Source of the DNA: QWHO01 sp039809865
GTDB lineage: Bacteria > Vulcanimicrobiota > Xenobia > Xenobiales > QWHO01
Length of the DNA stretch: 64,000 nucleotides
NCBI GenBank assembly: GCA_039809865.1
Contig: JBDHVW010000003.1
Location: forward strand, 124,001 to 188,000
Direction of reading: 5' to 3'
Within the stretch, counting starts at the first letter, position 1, and the number at the start of each line of letters is the position of its first letter. The notes beneath the pieces are model-generated. The model did not search any database, was not told where the DNA came from, and saw only the letters and a program-made list of their open reading frames with translations. A program made the translations under genes and the position numbers. Positions 27,973-37,380 of the stretch are shown here, in pieces.

Positions 27973-28977
27973 TTAAAGGCTGCGCAGAACCTGGGCCGTG
28001 GGGAGCACGCTGGCGACCACGATCAACCCGACCACGCCGCCCAGGAACAGCATGGCCACGGGCTCGGCCAGGGACGCGAGGGTGGTCAGCTGAGCCACGA
28101 GCTCGTCCTCGGTCACGCGGGCGGTCTGGCGCAGGAGCGTGGCCAGTCGACCGTGCTCCTCGCCGAAGCGGATCAGGTGGCGCGCCAGGGGGGAGAAAAG
28201 CCCCACGCGGGTGGCCGCCTGGCTGAACAGCAACCCCTCGGACTTCATCAGGTCGAGCGCCTCGAGAAAGCGGGCCTCCATGGCCGAATTTTGAGCCAGG
28301 GCCGCCAGTTGCGGCATGGCGCGGTAGCCGGCGCCCACTTCGAGCATGAGCGACATGCCAAAGAGCAGCCGGTAGGTAGAGGCCTTTTCGACGATGCCGC
28401 GCACGATGGGAAGCGACTGCAGCCAGGCGCGCCGCTGACCCGCGGGAGCCAGCCAGAAGGCCTGCGCGGCCAGAGCGCCCAGCAGCAAGATCAGCACCCA
28501 GCGGTTGAGGATCAGATCGCCGGCTCCCATGACCGCGCGGGTGAGCCAGGGCGGGTCGACGCCCAGCGAAGCCAGCAGCTCGCGCTGACGAGGCAGCAAC
28601 ACGACGGCCAGCACGACCGTGACCAGGAAAGTCCACAGCACCACGAGCGCCGGGTAGATGAGCGCGCTCTCGACCTGACGGCGCAGGCGCAGCATGGCCT
28701 CGAGATAGTCGGCGTAGGTTTCCAGAATGAGCGCCAGGGCGCCGGTGCTCTCGCCCGCGCGGATCAGCTCGACGGCCAGGGGTGGGAAAGCGTCCGGGCG
28801 AGCGCGCATGGCCTCGCTCAGCCGCTGACCGCGCACGATCTGACGGCTGACCTCCTCGGTGGCGGAAAACATGGGATCCTCGGGACCGAACATGCTCAGG
28901 GCCTTATGGATCGGCACGCCCGAGCCGAACAGCAGGCTGAGGCGACGAAAGAACGAGAGCTGGTCGGTCGGCTTCAT
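27973..28977 (-). CDS. Type II secretion / type IV pilus inner membrane protein (GspF/PilC)
   Basis: 334 residues with two repeated T2SSF domains, each ending in hydrophobic helices (about 110-135, 155-180 and 300-325). Typical elements are RRLSLLFGSGVPI, LIRAGESTGAL and FGEEHGRLATLLRQ. It is the platform that couples the ATPase to pilin movement. Its ATG overlaps the histidine kinase stop (ATGA). No GspE or GspD gene is in the window, so the rest of the machine must be elsewhere. Confidence 0.9.
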   Translation of the reverse strand: MKPTDQLSFFRRLSLLFGSGVPIHKALSMFGPEDPMFSATEEVSRQIVRGQRLSEAMRARPDAFPPLAVELIRAGESTGALALILETYADYLEAMLRLRRQVESALIYPALVVLWTFLVTVVLAVVLLPRQRELLASLGVDPPWLTRAVMGAGDLILNRWVLILLLGALAAQAFWLAPAGQRRAWLQSLPIVRGIVEKASTYRLLFGMSLMLEVGAGYRAMPQLAALAQNSAMEARFLEALDLMKSEGLLFSQAATRVGLFSPLARHLIRFGEEHGRLATLLRQTARVTEDELVAQLTTLASLAEPVAMLFLGGVVGLIVVASVLPTAQVLRSL

Positions 28978-31148
28978 ACGGGTAAACTCATCGAGAAAGT
29001 CGTGCCCTCACCGGGGCGGGAATCGACCGTCAGCGTGCCCTGGTGGCGCTCGACCAGCTGCTGGCTGATGGACAGCCCCAGGCCGGTGCCCGCTCCGACC
29101 GGCTTGGTCGTAAAGAACGGCTCGAAGATCCGGGGAAGGACCTCGGGGGGGATGCCGGGGCCGCAATCCTCGACCGTGAGCGTGGCCAGCCCGTCGGAGC
29201 GGAAGGTGCGCAGGACGATGGGGCTGTCCCCGGCGGCGTCGCGGGCGTTCAGGACCAGGTTGGTGACGACCTGCTGGATTTCGTTGGCATTGCCACGCAG
29301 TTCGGGAAGATTTCCAGGCTGGAAATCGACCCGAGCGTCGAGCCCGTGGCCGATGAGCTCGAGGGCGTCCCGGACCACCTGATTCAAACAGAACGGCTGC
29401 TTGTCGATACGCGCGTCGCGCGAGTAGTAGAGAAGCTTGGAGACGATCTCCTGGGCCCGGGTGGCGGCCGTCTGCACGCTGGCCAGCCGCTCCACGGCCG
29501 CTTCGGGGTTCCTGGCCACCTGGCGCGCGGCCAGCTCGGCCGCCATCCGGATCGAGCCGAGCGGCGTGTTCAGCTCGTGGGCCACGCCGGCCGCCAGCTG
29601 ACCCACGGCCGCCATCTTGGCCGCCTGGATGAGCTGCTGCTCGGACTCACGCAGCTTGTGGTAGGCGTCGACCACCTCCTGATGGAGCGCGATCCCCTCC
29701 AAGAGAGCCGAGGCCTGATAGGCCAGCAGGCTGAGCAACTCGCGATGGGCCCGCGAAAACCGACCCTGCAGCACCATCTGGCCCCGGTCGCCGGGGAAGG
29801 GAAACGCCACCATGTCTTCCTGCAGAGGTTGGTTGGCCCACTCGCAACGTCCCAATTGCGCCGAGGGACGGCGACATTCCAGCCACCACCCGGTCACGGG
29901 AGCCATCTGGGGGAGAAGCTCCGCCACTCGCTCCAACAGGGGTTGCGGCTCCAGGAGCAGGGCCATCGAGCCGGTGGCCTCCAGCAACCGGGAAAGTTGC
30001 TCGAGCCACTCCTCGAGACGGCGGTTCGCCTTCTGATGCAGGGCCAGCGCGGCGCGCTCCTTGTTGCGGTCGCGACTGGCGGCCAGGGCCAGCGCCGCGT
30101 GCTGAGCCAGCAACGAGACCAGATGCTGCTCGGACTGCCCGTAGTGTCGGTGGCCGGCACCCAGGTAGAGCACCCCGAACTCGGGCAGCGGCACCGCCAG
30201 GGACGCCTCGCCCGGAAAAAGCCGGATCGGACCCTGGTCGAAGTCGCCCACGATCGGACGTCCCTCGCGAAAGGCGCGCTCGACCGACGGTTCCTGGACG
30301 TGGTGCAGCGCGGCGTCGCGCAGCGTCTCGGCGTGGGGGCTGCGGTAAGCCAGCGGGAGGAGACGGCCCTCGCCGTCGGGCGTGAAGACGGCCAGACTGT
30401 CGGAGAAAGCCAGCCGTTTGGCGGCGTCCAGCAGCGACTCCACGGTGTGCTCGAAGGACGGGCTGGACAGGAATCGCTGGCCCGACTCGCTCAAGAGGGC
30501 CAGCTCGGTTTGACGGGCCTGCAGCTCGTCGGTGGCGCGCTGCAGCCTGGCCTCGAGGGCCTCCAGGCGCTCCTGGGCGAGCGACAGGGCCCGGTCCTGG
30601 TCAGCCCGGGCGCTCAATTCCTCGGCCCGGAGCCGGGCCATGGCTCCCCAGCGCAGAGCCAGCAGGACCGGCACTCCAGCGAGCCAGCTGGCGGGCTGGC
30701 TGCACAGGGCTCCCACGGCCAACACCCCCAGACGTACAGGATAGAGAGACGGGCTCCGGCGTGCCTGCGGGATCGAGAGGAAGAGGTAGGCATTGAGCGC
30801 GACCAGCAGCGTGTAGGGCGTGGGAACCGCCAGGATCATCGCGCCCGTCAGCGTGACCGGAAGCGCCTCGTTCAGGCCTTGCGCCAGGGTCAGGCGCGGT
30901 CGCGCGGCGACGCGCCAGGCCAGCAGGCCGATGGCCAGCAGGCAGGCCACGCGCGCCCCGCCGGGAGGCGCGGCCAGCAGGGCCAGGAAGCCCGCCGGGG
31001 TGAGGGCGATCGGCCCACTGAAGGCCTCCAGCAGCACGATGACGGCCGCCGGGACGAGCCACCCGCCGAGAGGCTGGTTGACCTGGGGAGAAGCCAGGCA
31101 AAACAACGCTCCGACCAGCGTGACCACGGCCAGCAAGGCCGTCCTCAC
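28974..31148 (-). CDS. Membrane histidine kinase with GAF domains
   Basis: 724 residues from a GTG overlapping the regulator stop (GTGA). Several membrane helices fill residues 1-165, then a coiled coil. Two GAF-like regions follow (about 215-360 and 385-490), then HisKA with His524 (VAHELNTPLGS). The HATPase has NLVLNARDA, DCGPGIPPE and GTGLGLSIS. It should sense a signal at the membrane and pass phosphate to the REC-BTAD regulator encoded directly before it. Confidence 0.92.
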   Translation of the reverse strand: MRTALLAVVTLVGALFCLASPQVNQPLGGWLVPAAVIVLLEAFSGPIALTPAGFLALLAAPPGGARVACLLAIGLLAWRVAARPRLTLAQGLNEALPVTLTGAMILAVPTPYTLLVALNAYLFLSIPQARRSPSLYPVRLGVLAVGALCSQPASWLAGVPVLLALRWGAMARLRAEELSARADQDRALSLAQERLEALEARLQRATDELQARQTELALLSESGQRFLSSPSFEHTVESLLDAAKRLAFSDSLAVFTPDGEGRLLPLAYRSPHAETLRDAALHHVQEPSVERAFREGRPIVGDFDQGPIRLFPGEASLAVPLPEFGVLYLGAGHRHYGQSEQHLVSLLAQHAALALAASRDRNKERAALALHQKANRRLEEWLEQLSRLLEATGSMALLLEPQPLLERVAELLPQMAPVTGWWLECRRPSAQLGRCEWANQPLQEDMVAFPFPGDRGQMVLQGRFSRAHRELLSLLAYQASALLEGIALHQEVVDAYHKLRESEQQLIQAAKMAAVGQLAAGVAHELNTPLGSIRMAAELAARQVARNPEAAVERLASVQTAATRAQEIVSKLLYYSRDARIDKQPFCLNQVVRDALELIGHGLDARVDFQPGNLPELRGNANEIQQVVTNLVLNARDAAGDSPIVLRTFRSDGLATLTVEDCGPGIPPEVLPRIFEPFFTTKPVGAGTGLGLSISQQLVERHQGTLTVDSRPGEGTTFSMSLPV

Positions 31149-33331
31149 AGGTTCATCCGGGCCTGGATCTGGAGCTTCTCCAGGTCAAGCGAAGGCTCGA
31201 GATCGAGCTCCAGACGGAGGGTGCGGCGGCAGGTCTCGTAGAGGCGCACCGCCTGCTCGGAGCGACCCAGGTCGAGACAGGCCTTCATGGCGACCGCGAC
31301 GGCTTCCTGACAACAGGCGTCCAGCTCCAGCACCCGTCTTGCGCACTCCAGCGCCTCGGTGTGCAACCCCTGGGAGGCCGCGAATGCGCCCAGGCGAAGC
31401 AAGGTCTCCATCATCTTGGACTCGAGCCGGTGGCGCAACTGCACGGCCCAGTTCATGTAGCAGGCGGGAAGATAGGCGCCGCTGTCCACCTGGAGGAGAG
31501 CCTTGAGGGCCGGGATCGAGGCGGTCGCAGCGAGGTGCAGAGCGCGATTCAGCTCGGAAAGATCGAGATACTGCGGCGGATCCGGATTGAAAGCCAGACC
31601 GCCCCCCGTGCGCACCAGATATTCCGCCGCTCCGTCCGGCGACAGGGCCTTCCGTACCATTGTGGTAGCTTGATACAAGCTGTTGCGGCTCTTGGCCGGA
31701 TCGCCCGGCCAGAACTCTTCCAGCAAGAGCTCCTCGGGCACCGGACGGCCCGCGTTGGCGGCCAGGCAGGCCAGCAGATAGCCGGGCTTCTGTCCTTTCC
31801 ACCCTTTCTGGTCCAACCTTTGCTCGCCCCGAAAGACCTCGAATCGGCCCAGAGTGAGGATGCGCACGACCTCCTGATGACTGCCGGGCTCCATCCGGTC
31901 GAGGTAGTCCTGGGCCGCTTTACTGACAACGGGATCGGGGTCTTGAACGAGCTGGCGCGCCAGCTCCTCGCCGCTCCCCTTGAGGCTGCGCAGGGCTGCC
32001 AGGCGGCCCCGTGAAGTGAGGGCGCCCGTCTGGCTGAGTCGGGCCACCCGGTGCGGGTGCTCGCGCGTGAGGCGGCTGGCGGCGCGCTCGGTCAACGGGC
32101 TGGGCTCGGGCAGCTCCAGCAGGTAACCCAGTACCAGCGGGGCCAACCGCATCAAGTGCTCGCTGCGTTCCGGGGCCAGCAGGGTGGCCAGGTGCGCCTC
32201 CTCGGCCGGAGCCCCGGCCACCGCCGAGGCCAGCAAGGCAGCCTGAGCCTCCAGCGCCTCCAGGCCCGCCTGCCGGTGCAATCCGACCAGTCCCTGCACG
32301 CGTCGGACGAGCTCGTCGCGGGCGTTCAGCTCGAGCAGCAGGGAAGCGCCAGCCAGCATCACGGCCGACTGCGCGGAAGGGGACAGAGGCGCCTCGAGCG
32401 CCTGGCGCGTCAGGCGCAGCGCGGCCTCCTTCTGACCCGCCTGGAGCGCCAAACGCGCCAGACCCAGGCAGGCATCGGCGCCGTCCTGGGCCGTCGGAGA
32501 GCTGGCCAGAACCTCGTCGTAGGCGCTTTTGGCGCGCGGATCCCCGGCTGCCTCCAGGGCCCGGGCCAGGGCCGCCAGGCCTTGCCGAGCGGGCAGCCTG
32601 CGCGTCGCGGGACGGCCGGCCTTGAGGTCTTGCAGCGCCTGGGCCCACTCGGGCGGTCCCCCGGAGCCGGCCACCAGGTCCGCGAGGCGCGCCACCTCGC
32701 TATCCGGGGCGCGCGCCTCGGGGGGCAGGTGCTCCTGCCAGCCGTGCTCGTCGAGCTGGGACAGTCCGCGCGCCAGCGAGACGAGCCGTGCCAGCGTCGG
32801 GGAAGGCAGACCCAGGCGCTCGGCCAGCTCCTGCGCCAGTTTGCCATTGGCCAACAGCGCGCTGCCCGCGAGATCGTGCGGACGGGCCATCGTCTCCAGG
32901 GCCCAGATCAGCATGGCGTAGATCGACTCGCGCTGCGCCAGCTCCTGGCGCGCCAGGGTAATGCGGGCCAGCTGACGCTGTACGGCCCCCACGAAGTCGT
33001 CCAGGCTGAACGGCTTCTTCAGATAGTCCCCCACCCCGAGCCGGACGGCGCGCACCGAGTCGGCCTCGGTCGAGTAGCCCGTGATGACCATCGTGCGGAT
33101 TCCGGGGCGCTCGTGTTGGACCTGCTCCAGGGCGTCGAGGCCGCTCATGCCGTCCATTCGGATGTCCGAGATCACCAGGTCGTAGGTGGTCTCGCGAGCG
33201 CGCGCCACGGCGTCCTCGCCACGCCCCACCTCATCCACCCGGTAGCCTTCCATCAGCAGTACGTCGCGCAACAGCTCGCGAAACTGCTGGTCGTCCTCGA
33301 GCAAGAGGATGCGGGGAGAGCTCTCGGGCAT
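31145..33331 (-). CDS. Response regulator with C-terminal BTAD (SARP-type) domain
   Basis: 728 residues. The ATG at 33331 starts right at the REC domain (SSPRILLLEDD); upstream in-frame sequence is not protein-like. REC covers 1-120 with phospho-acceptor Asp56 (SDIRMDG) and Lys in YLKKPF. A long helical repeat middle follows (about 150-480, TPR- or HEAT-like). A winged-helix DNA-binding part then begins at LGRFEVFRGEQRL and ends in a bacterial transcriptional activator domain. REC joined to BTAD in one chain is uncommon. It heads an operon with its kinase and GspF and is divergent from a pilin operon, a likely target. Confidence 0.9.
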   Translation of the reverse strand: MPESSPRILLLEDDQQFRELLRDVLLMEGYRVDEVGRGEDAVARARETTYDLVISDIRMDGMSGLDALEQVQHERPGIRTMVITGYSTEADSVRAVRLGVGDYLKKPFSLDDFVGAVQRQLARITLARQELAQRESIYAMLIWALETMARPHDLAGSALLANGKLAQELAERLGLPSPTLARLVSLARGLSQLDEHGWQEHLPPEARAPDSEVARLADLVAGSGGPPEWAQALQDLKAGRPATRRLPARQGLAALARALEAAGDPRAKSAYDEVLASSPTAQDGADACLGLARLALQAGQKEAALRLTRQALEAPLSPSAQSAVMLAGASLLLELNARDELVRRVQGLVGLHRQAGLEALEAQAALLASAVAGAPAEEAHLATLLAPERSEHLMRLAPLVLGYLLELPEPSPLTERAASRLTREHPHRVARLSQTGALTSRGRLAALRSLKGSGEELARQLVQDPDPVVSKAAQDYLDRMEPGSHQEVVRILTLGRFEVFRGEQRLDQKGWKGQKPGYLLACLAANAGRPVPEELLLEEFWPGDPAKSRNSLYQATTMVRKALSPDGAAEYLVRTGGGLAFNPDPPQYLDLSELNRALHLAATASIPALKALLQVDSGAYLPACYMNWAVQLRHRLESKMMETLLRLGAFAASQGLHTEALECARRVLELDACCQEAVAVAMKACLDLGRSEQAVRLYETCRRTLRLELDLEPSLDLEKLQIQARMNL

Positions 33332-33357
33332 CGTCCGCCCGTGGTTCGCCGTCCCTG

Positions 33358-33366
33358 TGCTATACT
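33358..33366 (+). promoter_or_regulatory. Extended -10 of the pilin operon, 7 nt from the start codon
   Basis: TGCTATACT (33358-33366) is an extended -10 (TGN-TATACT). Seven bases later is the ATG at 33374, so the mRNA should have no leader. No good -35 is visible, as expected for extended -10 promoters. Confidence 0.6.
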
Positions 33367-33373
33367 CCCAGGC

Positions 33374-33703
33374 ATGCGGGGCCTCTCTCTGGTCGAGGTG
33401 ATGCTTGCCACGGGACTTCTGGCGACCGCCATCCTGGGGCTCATCGCGGTCTTCTTTCATCAGGGCCGAGCGGTGAACGAGTCCAACAGCCAGATCGCCG
33501 CCGTGGGCCTGGCCCGGGCCGAGATGGAGTCGGTGCGCGCCCGCGGATTCGCCGATTCGAGCTCGGACAAGACCCTGAACGGGGTGCAGTATCATCTGAC
33601 CGTGACCACGACGGCTGGCGCGGTCGCCCCGCTCAAAAAGGTCACCGTCGAGGTGCGCTACCAGGACCAGCAAATCGTCTTGCAGAGCGAGCTGGCGCCG
33701 TGA
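33374..33703 (+). CDS. Type IV pilin-like protein
   Basis: 109 residues. The prepilin start is clear: MRG followed by LSLVEVMLATGLLATAILG, with Glu at position 5 of the mature chain and a 20-residue hydrophobic helix. A small globular part follows. It is a minor pilin or pseudopilin of PilV/GspI type, processed by prepilin peptidase after Gly3. It begins an operon of three overlapping genes and has no ribosome binding site upstream of the ATG. Confidence 0.85.
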   Translation: MRGLSLVEVMLATGLLATAILGLIAVFFHQGRAVNESNSQIAAVGLARAEMESVRARGFADSSSDKTLNGVQYHLTVTTTAGAVAPLKKVTVEVRYQDQQIVLQSELAP

Positions 33704-34236
33704 GAAAGGGCCACTCGTTGCTCGAGGTCATGGTCTCGCTCTCGCTCCTGAGCGTGCTCCTTACGGTGCTGGTCTCGCTCTTCGTCCAGGGCACGCGCAG
33801 CACGACCCGCACGGACCGCCAGGCCGAGTTGGGCGGCCTGACGCAGGCTGCTCTGCTGCACCTGACGCGCGACCTGGAGAGCGCCGGCCTGGACAGCGTC
33901 GCGGTCGCTCCCGACGGACTGAGCTTCATGCAATCGGCGGCTGTCACGCCCGATGGGAAGGGCCTGACGTGGAGCCATTACGTGCTCTACTGGCTGGAGC
34001 GCGACCTGCTGCTGCGCTGCGAGTACCCGGCCGTGCTGCCCGCCCCGGCCCCCCTGGTCGACGCCAGCGCGCATCGCCTGGGAGGACGCGTGGTGGCGCG
34101 TGGCGTGGCTCGTTTCGTCGTGGCCGCCCATCCGGATGACCCGCGGGCTTTTCGCGTGACGCTGGCGGTCGCGCGGCGCTGGGGCGGCAAGGACCACGGC
34201 TTCGAGCTCGAGTCGGCCGTGAGGGTGCGTAATTGA
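33700..34236 (+). CDS. Type IV pilin-like protein (PilW/GspJ type)
   Basis: 178 residues from a GTG overlapping the previous stop (GTGA). The prepilin motif is KGHSLLEVMVSLSLLSVLL, with Glu5 after the cleaved Gly. The domain after the helix (AALLHLTRDLESAGLD) is typical of PilW/GspJ-like minor pilins. It is coupled to genes on both sides. Confidence 0.85.
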   Translation: MRKGHSLLEVMVSLSLLSVLLTVLVSLFVQGTRSTTRTDRQAELGGLTQAALLHLTRDLESAGLDSVAVAPDGLSFMQSAAVTPDGKGLTWSHYVLYWLERDLLLRCEYPAVLPAPAPLVDASAHRLGGRVVARGVARFVVAAHPDDPRAFRVTLAVARRWGGKDHGFELESAVRVRN

Positions 34237-36038
34237 AGCGGCGCGGCGTGGTGCTGCTGGTGTTTCTGCTGATCGCAGTGCTGGCTCTGCTGACCAACAG
34301 CCTGGTGCTCTGGGTCGCCACCGGCGCCCGGCGCAGCGTCTCGGCCCTGAACGAAGCTCAGTTGGCTTGCCTGGCCGAGACCGCCGTCAATCGCACCCGG
34401 GCGCATTTCGAGGCCGATCCCGGGTGGCTCGTGGACGAGCCCTCGGGCACCCTGGACCGTTGTCCCGGCTTCTACCGCCTGACGTTCCACCGCCCGGGCC
34501 AGACCTGGGACGATAGCCAGTCGGTCAACAACCTCGAGGGCGAAAGCGCCGTGCAGCACCAGGGCCTGGGGCGCGAGGTGCCGGCTCATAGCGCGGTGCT
34601 GGTCGTGGTGGCGCGGGTGGGCGGCCAGGTGCGCCGGACGGAGGTCTGCCTCCGGCGCGGAATCGCCGACCCTCCTCCCTATGCACTCATGAGCTCCGGC
34701 CAGGTCGCCTTCCGAGGGGGAGTCTCGCTGGACGGCCTGGCCACTCTGGGCGACAGCACCACACGCGCGGCCGATCTGCACGCCCGCCGGGGCGTCTCGT
34801 GGCAACCGTTGACCGGCACGGACCGCGCCGACATCCGGGGAGAGGTGAGCAGCGAAGGGCCCGCGGGCTCGGTCGACTTCGGTCCCGACCCGACACGCTA
34901 CTCGACCGATGGTATCGTGACGGGTACTCCGGCGCGCAGCCTGCCCTCGGTCAACATCCTGGCCCAGATCGACGCCAACCGCAGTCACCCGACTCCCCCG
35001 GTGGTGCCCACCGGGGTGACCTCGCTGGCGCCGGGGACGTATTACTGGCCGGGAGATCTCGACCTCAACGGGGATCTACGCCTGGACGGCGCCACGCTCT
35101 ACGTGGGGGGCAAGCTCAGCGTGAACGGGGCCGTGGCGGGCGAGGGCTCGGTGTTCGTGGGGGGTGAGACGTTCTTCAAGGGCGACAGCCGGATCTTGAC
35201 CAACAGTCCGACGGGAGTGGCCCTCTTCAGCCAGGGCAGCGTGCACGTGCAGGGCTTCGACGGGGCGGCCTACATGAACGCCGTAACCGCGGGGAGCCCC
35301 ACCTCGCGGCAAGCCTGGCAGGACCTGCAGGCGGCCGTGGGCGGGCTGCAGGCGCGCATCGATTCAAGCGTGCCCCTGCAGGACAACGACCTGATCGCCT
35401 ATACGAGCGTGATATCCGACTACAACCAGGTCGCTCCCACCCTCGGACAGTCCCCGACGGCCACGTTCGAGGGGCGCCAGGAAAACACGCTGGCCACGCT
35501 GCAGAGCGCGCTGGCCGCTCAGCCGGACAGCTCGGTGCGCACCTTCATGGAGTCGCGCCTGACCGAGCTGGACCACCTCTATGCCTGGGACGAGAGCAAT
35601 CCGCGCAATCCGGGCGGGACCTCCTGGCTCGACGTGGTCGACAACTGGCGCACCGGGGATCGCCAGCTCTACGGCCTGTTGGACGCCGTGACCTCGAGCG
35701 GTTGGGACGCGACCCAGAGGGCAGCCACCCTGCGCGAGATCGGGAACTATGTGGATCTGCTGGGTTACGACCGCCTGGGCCAGTCCTATTTCCGGGGCGT
35801 CATCTACACGCACGGCTACGTCTTCGCCGAGCACGAGGTCACCCTGCTCGGCGCGCTCTGGGCCCAGGACGACGGCTCGCAGCCCGAGGGTCTGGCGGGG
35901 GGCGCGACGGCCCGCCCGGGTGACATCCATCTGCAGAAGGGCGTCCGGATGGTCATGCTGGAGGACTACTTGCAGCAGTGGGGCGCCGCGAGCTCGAGCG
36001 GGCCGCTGGTGACAGGCTACTGGGTCCGTAGGGAGTAG
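34233..36038 (+). CDS. PilX-like membrane protein with a polymer-type beta domain
   Basis: 601 residues from a TTG overlapping the previous stop (TTGA). The N-terminus KRRGVVLLVFLLIAVLALL plus the following ALNEAQLACLAETAVNRTRA stretch are PilX/GspK-like, though the prepilin Glu is absent. At about residues 265-330 is a right-handed beta pattern (LDLNGDLRLDGATLYVGGKL, VNGAVAGEGSVFVGG), like bactofilin or other polymer-forming repeats. The C-terminal 200 residues are a mixed domain of unknown fold. It is the last gene of the pilin operon. Confidence 0.8.
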   Translation: MKRRGVVLLVFLLIAVLALLTNSLVLWVATGARRSVSALNEAQLACLAETAVNRTRAHFEADPGWLVDEPSGTLDRCPGFYRLTFHRPGQTWDDSQSVNNLEGESAVQHQGLGREVPAHSAVLVVVARVGGQVRRTEVCLRRGIADPPPYALMSSGQVAFRGGVSLDGLATLGDSTTRAADLHARRGVSWQPLTGTDRADIRGEVSSEGPAGSVDFGPDPTRYSTDGIVTGTPARSLPSVNILAQIDANRSHPTPPVVPTGVTSLAPGTYYWPGDLDLNGDLRLDGATLYVGGKLSVNGAVAGEGSVFVGGETFFKGDSRILTNSPTGVALFSQGSVHVQGFDGAAYMNAVTAGSPTSRQAWQDLQAAVGGLQARIDSSVPLQDNDLIAYTSVISDYNQVAPTLGQSPTATFEGRQENTLATLQSALAAQPDSSVRTFMESRLTELDHLYAWDESNPRNPGGTSWLDVVDNWRTGDRQLYGLLDAVTSSGWDATQRAATLREIGNYVDLLGYDRLGQSYFRGVIYTHGYVFAEHEVTLLGALWAQDDGSQPEGLAGGATARPGDIHLQKGVRMVMLEDYLQQWGAASSSGPLVTGYWVRRE

Positions 36039-36051
36039 TCTGGTGTCTCGC

Positions 36052-37302
36052 CTATCTCTTGCGCGCGGGTAGGTCTTTGAGCCAGGCCAGGTATTGGCGG
36101 ACCAGGGCCCTGTCGTCCGCCTTCGGGGCCAGCTTCAGGTAGGTTTCCAGGTGCCCGATGGCGTCCGGAAAGCGGTGCTGGCGAATGGCGAGCAGGCCGA
36201 GTTGCAGCGTGATGGCCGGATTGGAGGGAGACAGGGTGCGCGCTTCCTGCGCCTCACGAACGGCCTCGGTCAGCTCGTTCTGGGCGGCCAGGGCCAGCGA
36301 CAGGTTGTGGTGCGCGACCGCCGATTCAGGCCGGGCCAGCACGGCGTCGCGCAACTCGCTGACGGCCACTTTATGCTCGGCGCGATCCAGCGCGCTCAGC
36401 CCGCGGTAGAGACTGGGCAGAAAGCCCGTGAGCCCGGCCAGCTCACGCTCGGCCTCGGCCGAACGGCCCGAGCGATAGAGCATGATGGCGTAAAGCACTT
36501 TGGCCCGGGTCAGGTCCGGGTAGCGGTCCACCACGTCGCTTACGGCCAGCAGGGCTTCGGAGAGCTTGCCCTGCTCGGCCAGAAGCGTGACCAGATTGAG
36601 CTCCGCCTCGGGCTCTTGCCCCGCCAACTGGAAGGCGGACACGGCGGACGAGTCGTCCTTCTGTCCGGCCAACAGCACGCCCAGGTTGTTGTTGGCAGCC
36701 GAATCCTTCGGTTGCGCGCTCAGCACCAGGCGAAGCTGCTCGGCTGCCTCGGTTCGCTCGCCCAGCACCACCAGGGCGGCGGCCAGGTTTACGCGCGGCT
36801 CGAGCCGGTCGGAGTCGAGCTCCAGCGCCTTCTTGAAAGCAGCCGCGGCGTTCTGGGCCTGGCCGGTGCGCAGCAGGGCGACCCCTCGCAGGTTCTCCAG
36901 CACGCTTTGCAGGCGAGGGGCCACCTGGAGCGTGTCCAGAGCCTCCAGGGCCTCGCGGTTGCGCTGCAAATGCACCAGGGCCGCCACGCGGTTCAACTTG
37001 ACCGTGCTATCGTCGGGCTCGTCCTGCAGGTAGAGGTCATACTGGCGGATCGCCTCCTCGGACTGCCCGAACTGGTCCAGCGCCAGAGCCAGGAAGGCCC
37101 TCGCCTCGAGGCGCGCGCTGTCGGTCGCGAGCGCGGCTTTGTAAAGGTCGATGGCGCGCTCGAGGCGGCCGTCGCGCTGGGCCGTGACTCCCTGCAAGTA
37201 CAGAAGCCGGGCTTCCCGCTGGGCGCCCGGATCGCCGTCGGCCCGAACCTCCTGGGCTGCCAGGTGGGTCATCAGAAGGGCTATGAGGAGCAGCACCCGC
37301 AT
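36052..37302 (-). CDS. Secreted or periplasmic TPR protein
   Basis: 416 residues. A signal peptide (MRVLLLIALLMTHLAAQEVRA) precedes about ten tetratricopeptide units covering the rest (DGRLERAIDLYKAALA, AIRQYDLYLQDEPDD, AAFKKALELDSDRLEP and others). Only the part up to 37302 is real; the longer open frame on this strand is a shadow of xseA. Its start is divergent from xseA with 78 bp between. It is likely a scaffold; a partner is not evident. Confidence 0.85.
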   Translation of the reverse strand: MRVLLLIALLMTHLAAQEVRADGDPGAQREARLLYLQGVTAQRDGRLERAIDLYKAALATDSARLEARAFLALALDQFGQSEEAIRQYDLYLQDEPDDSTVKLNRVAALVHLQRNREALEALDTLQVAPRLQSVLENLRGVALLRTGQAQNAAAAFKKALELDSDRLEPRVNLAAALVVLGERTEAAEQLRLVLSAQPKDSAANNNLGVLLAGQKDDSSAVSAFQLAGQEPEAELNLVTLLAEQGKLSEALLAVSDVVDRYPDLTRAKVLYAIMLYRSGRSAEAERELAGLTGFLPSLYRGLSALDRAEHKVAVSELRDAVLARPESAVAHHNLSLALAAQNELTEAVREAQEARTLSPSNPAITLQLGLLAIRQHRFPDAIGHLETYLKLAPKADDRALVRQYLAWLKDLPARKR

Positions 37303-37380
37303 CGTCAGAACCCGGTTCTCCCAGCGCCCCCTCTCCCCTCTTCGCAGGCCCTCCCGCGCCGCGCCCAGAACATCGCCGGC

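Noticed and set aside
26485..29382. Plus-strand open frame of 965 codons
   Set aside because: Covers three strongly supported minus genes (P450, GspF, kinase); high GC gives long shadow frames.
36094..37380. 5' extension of the xseA frame
   Set aside because: It is the antisense of the TPR gene and has no XseA-like sequence before the GTG at 37381.
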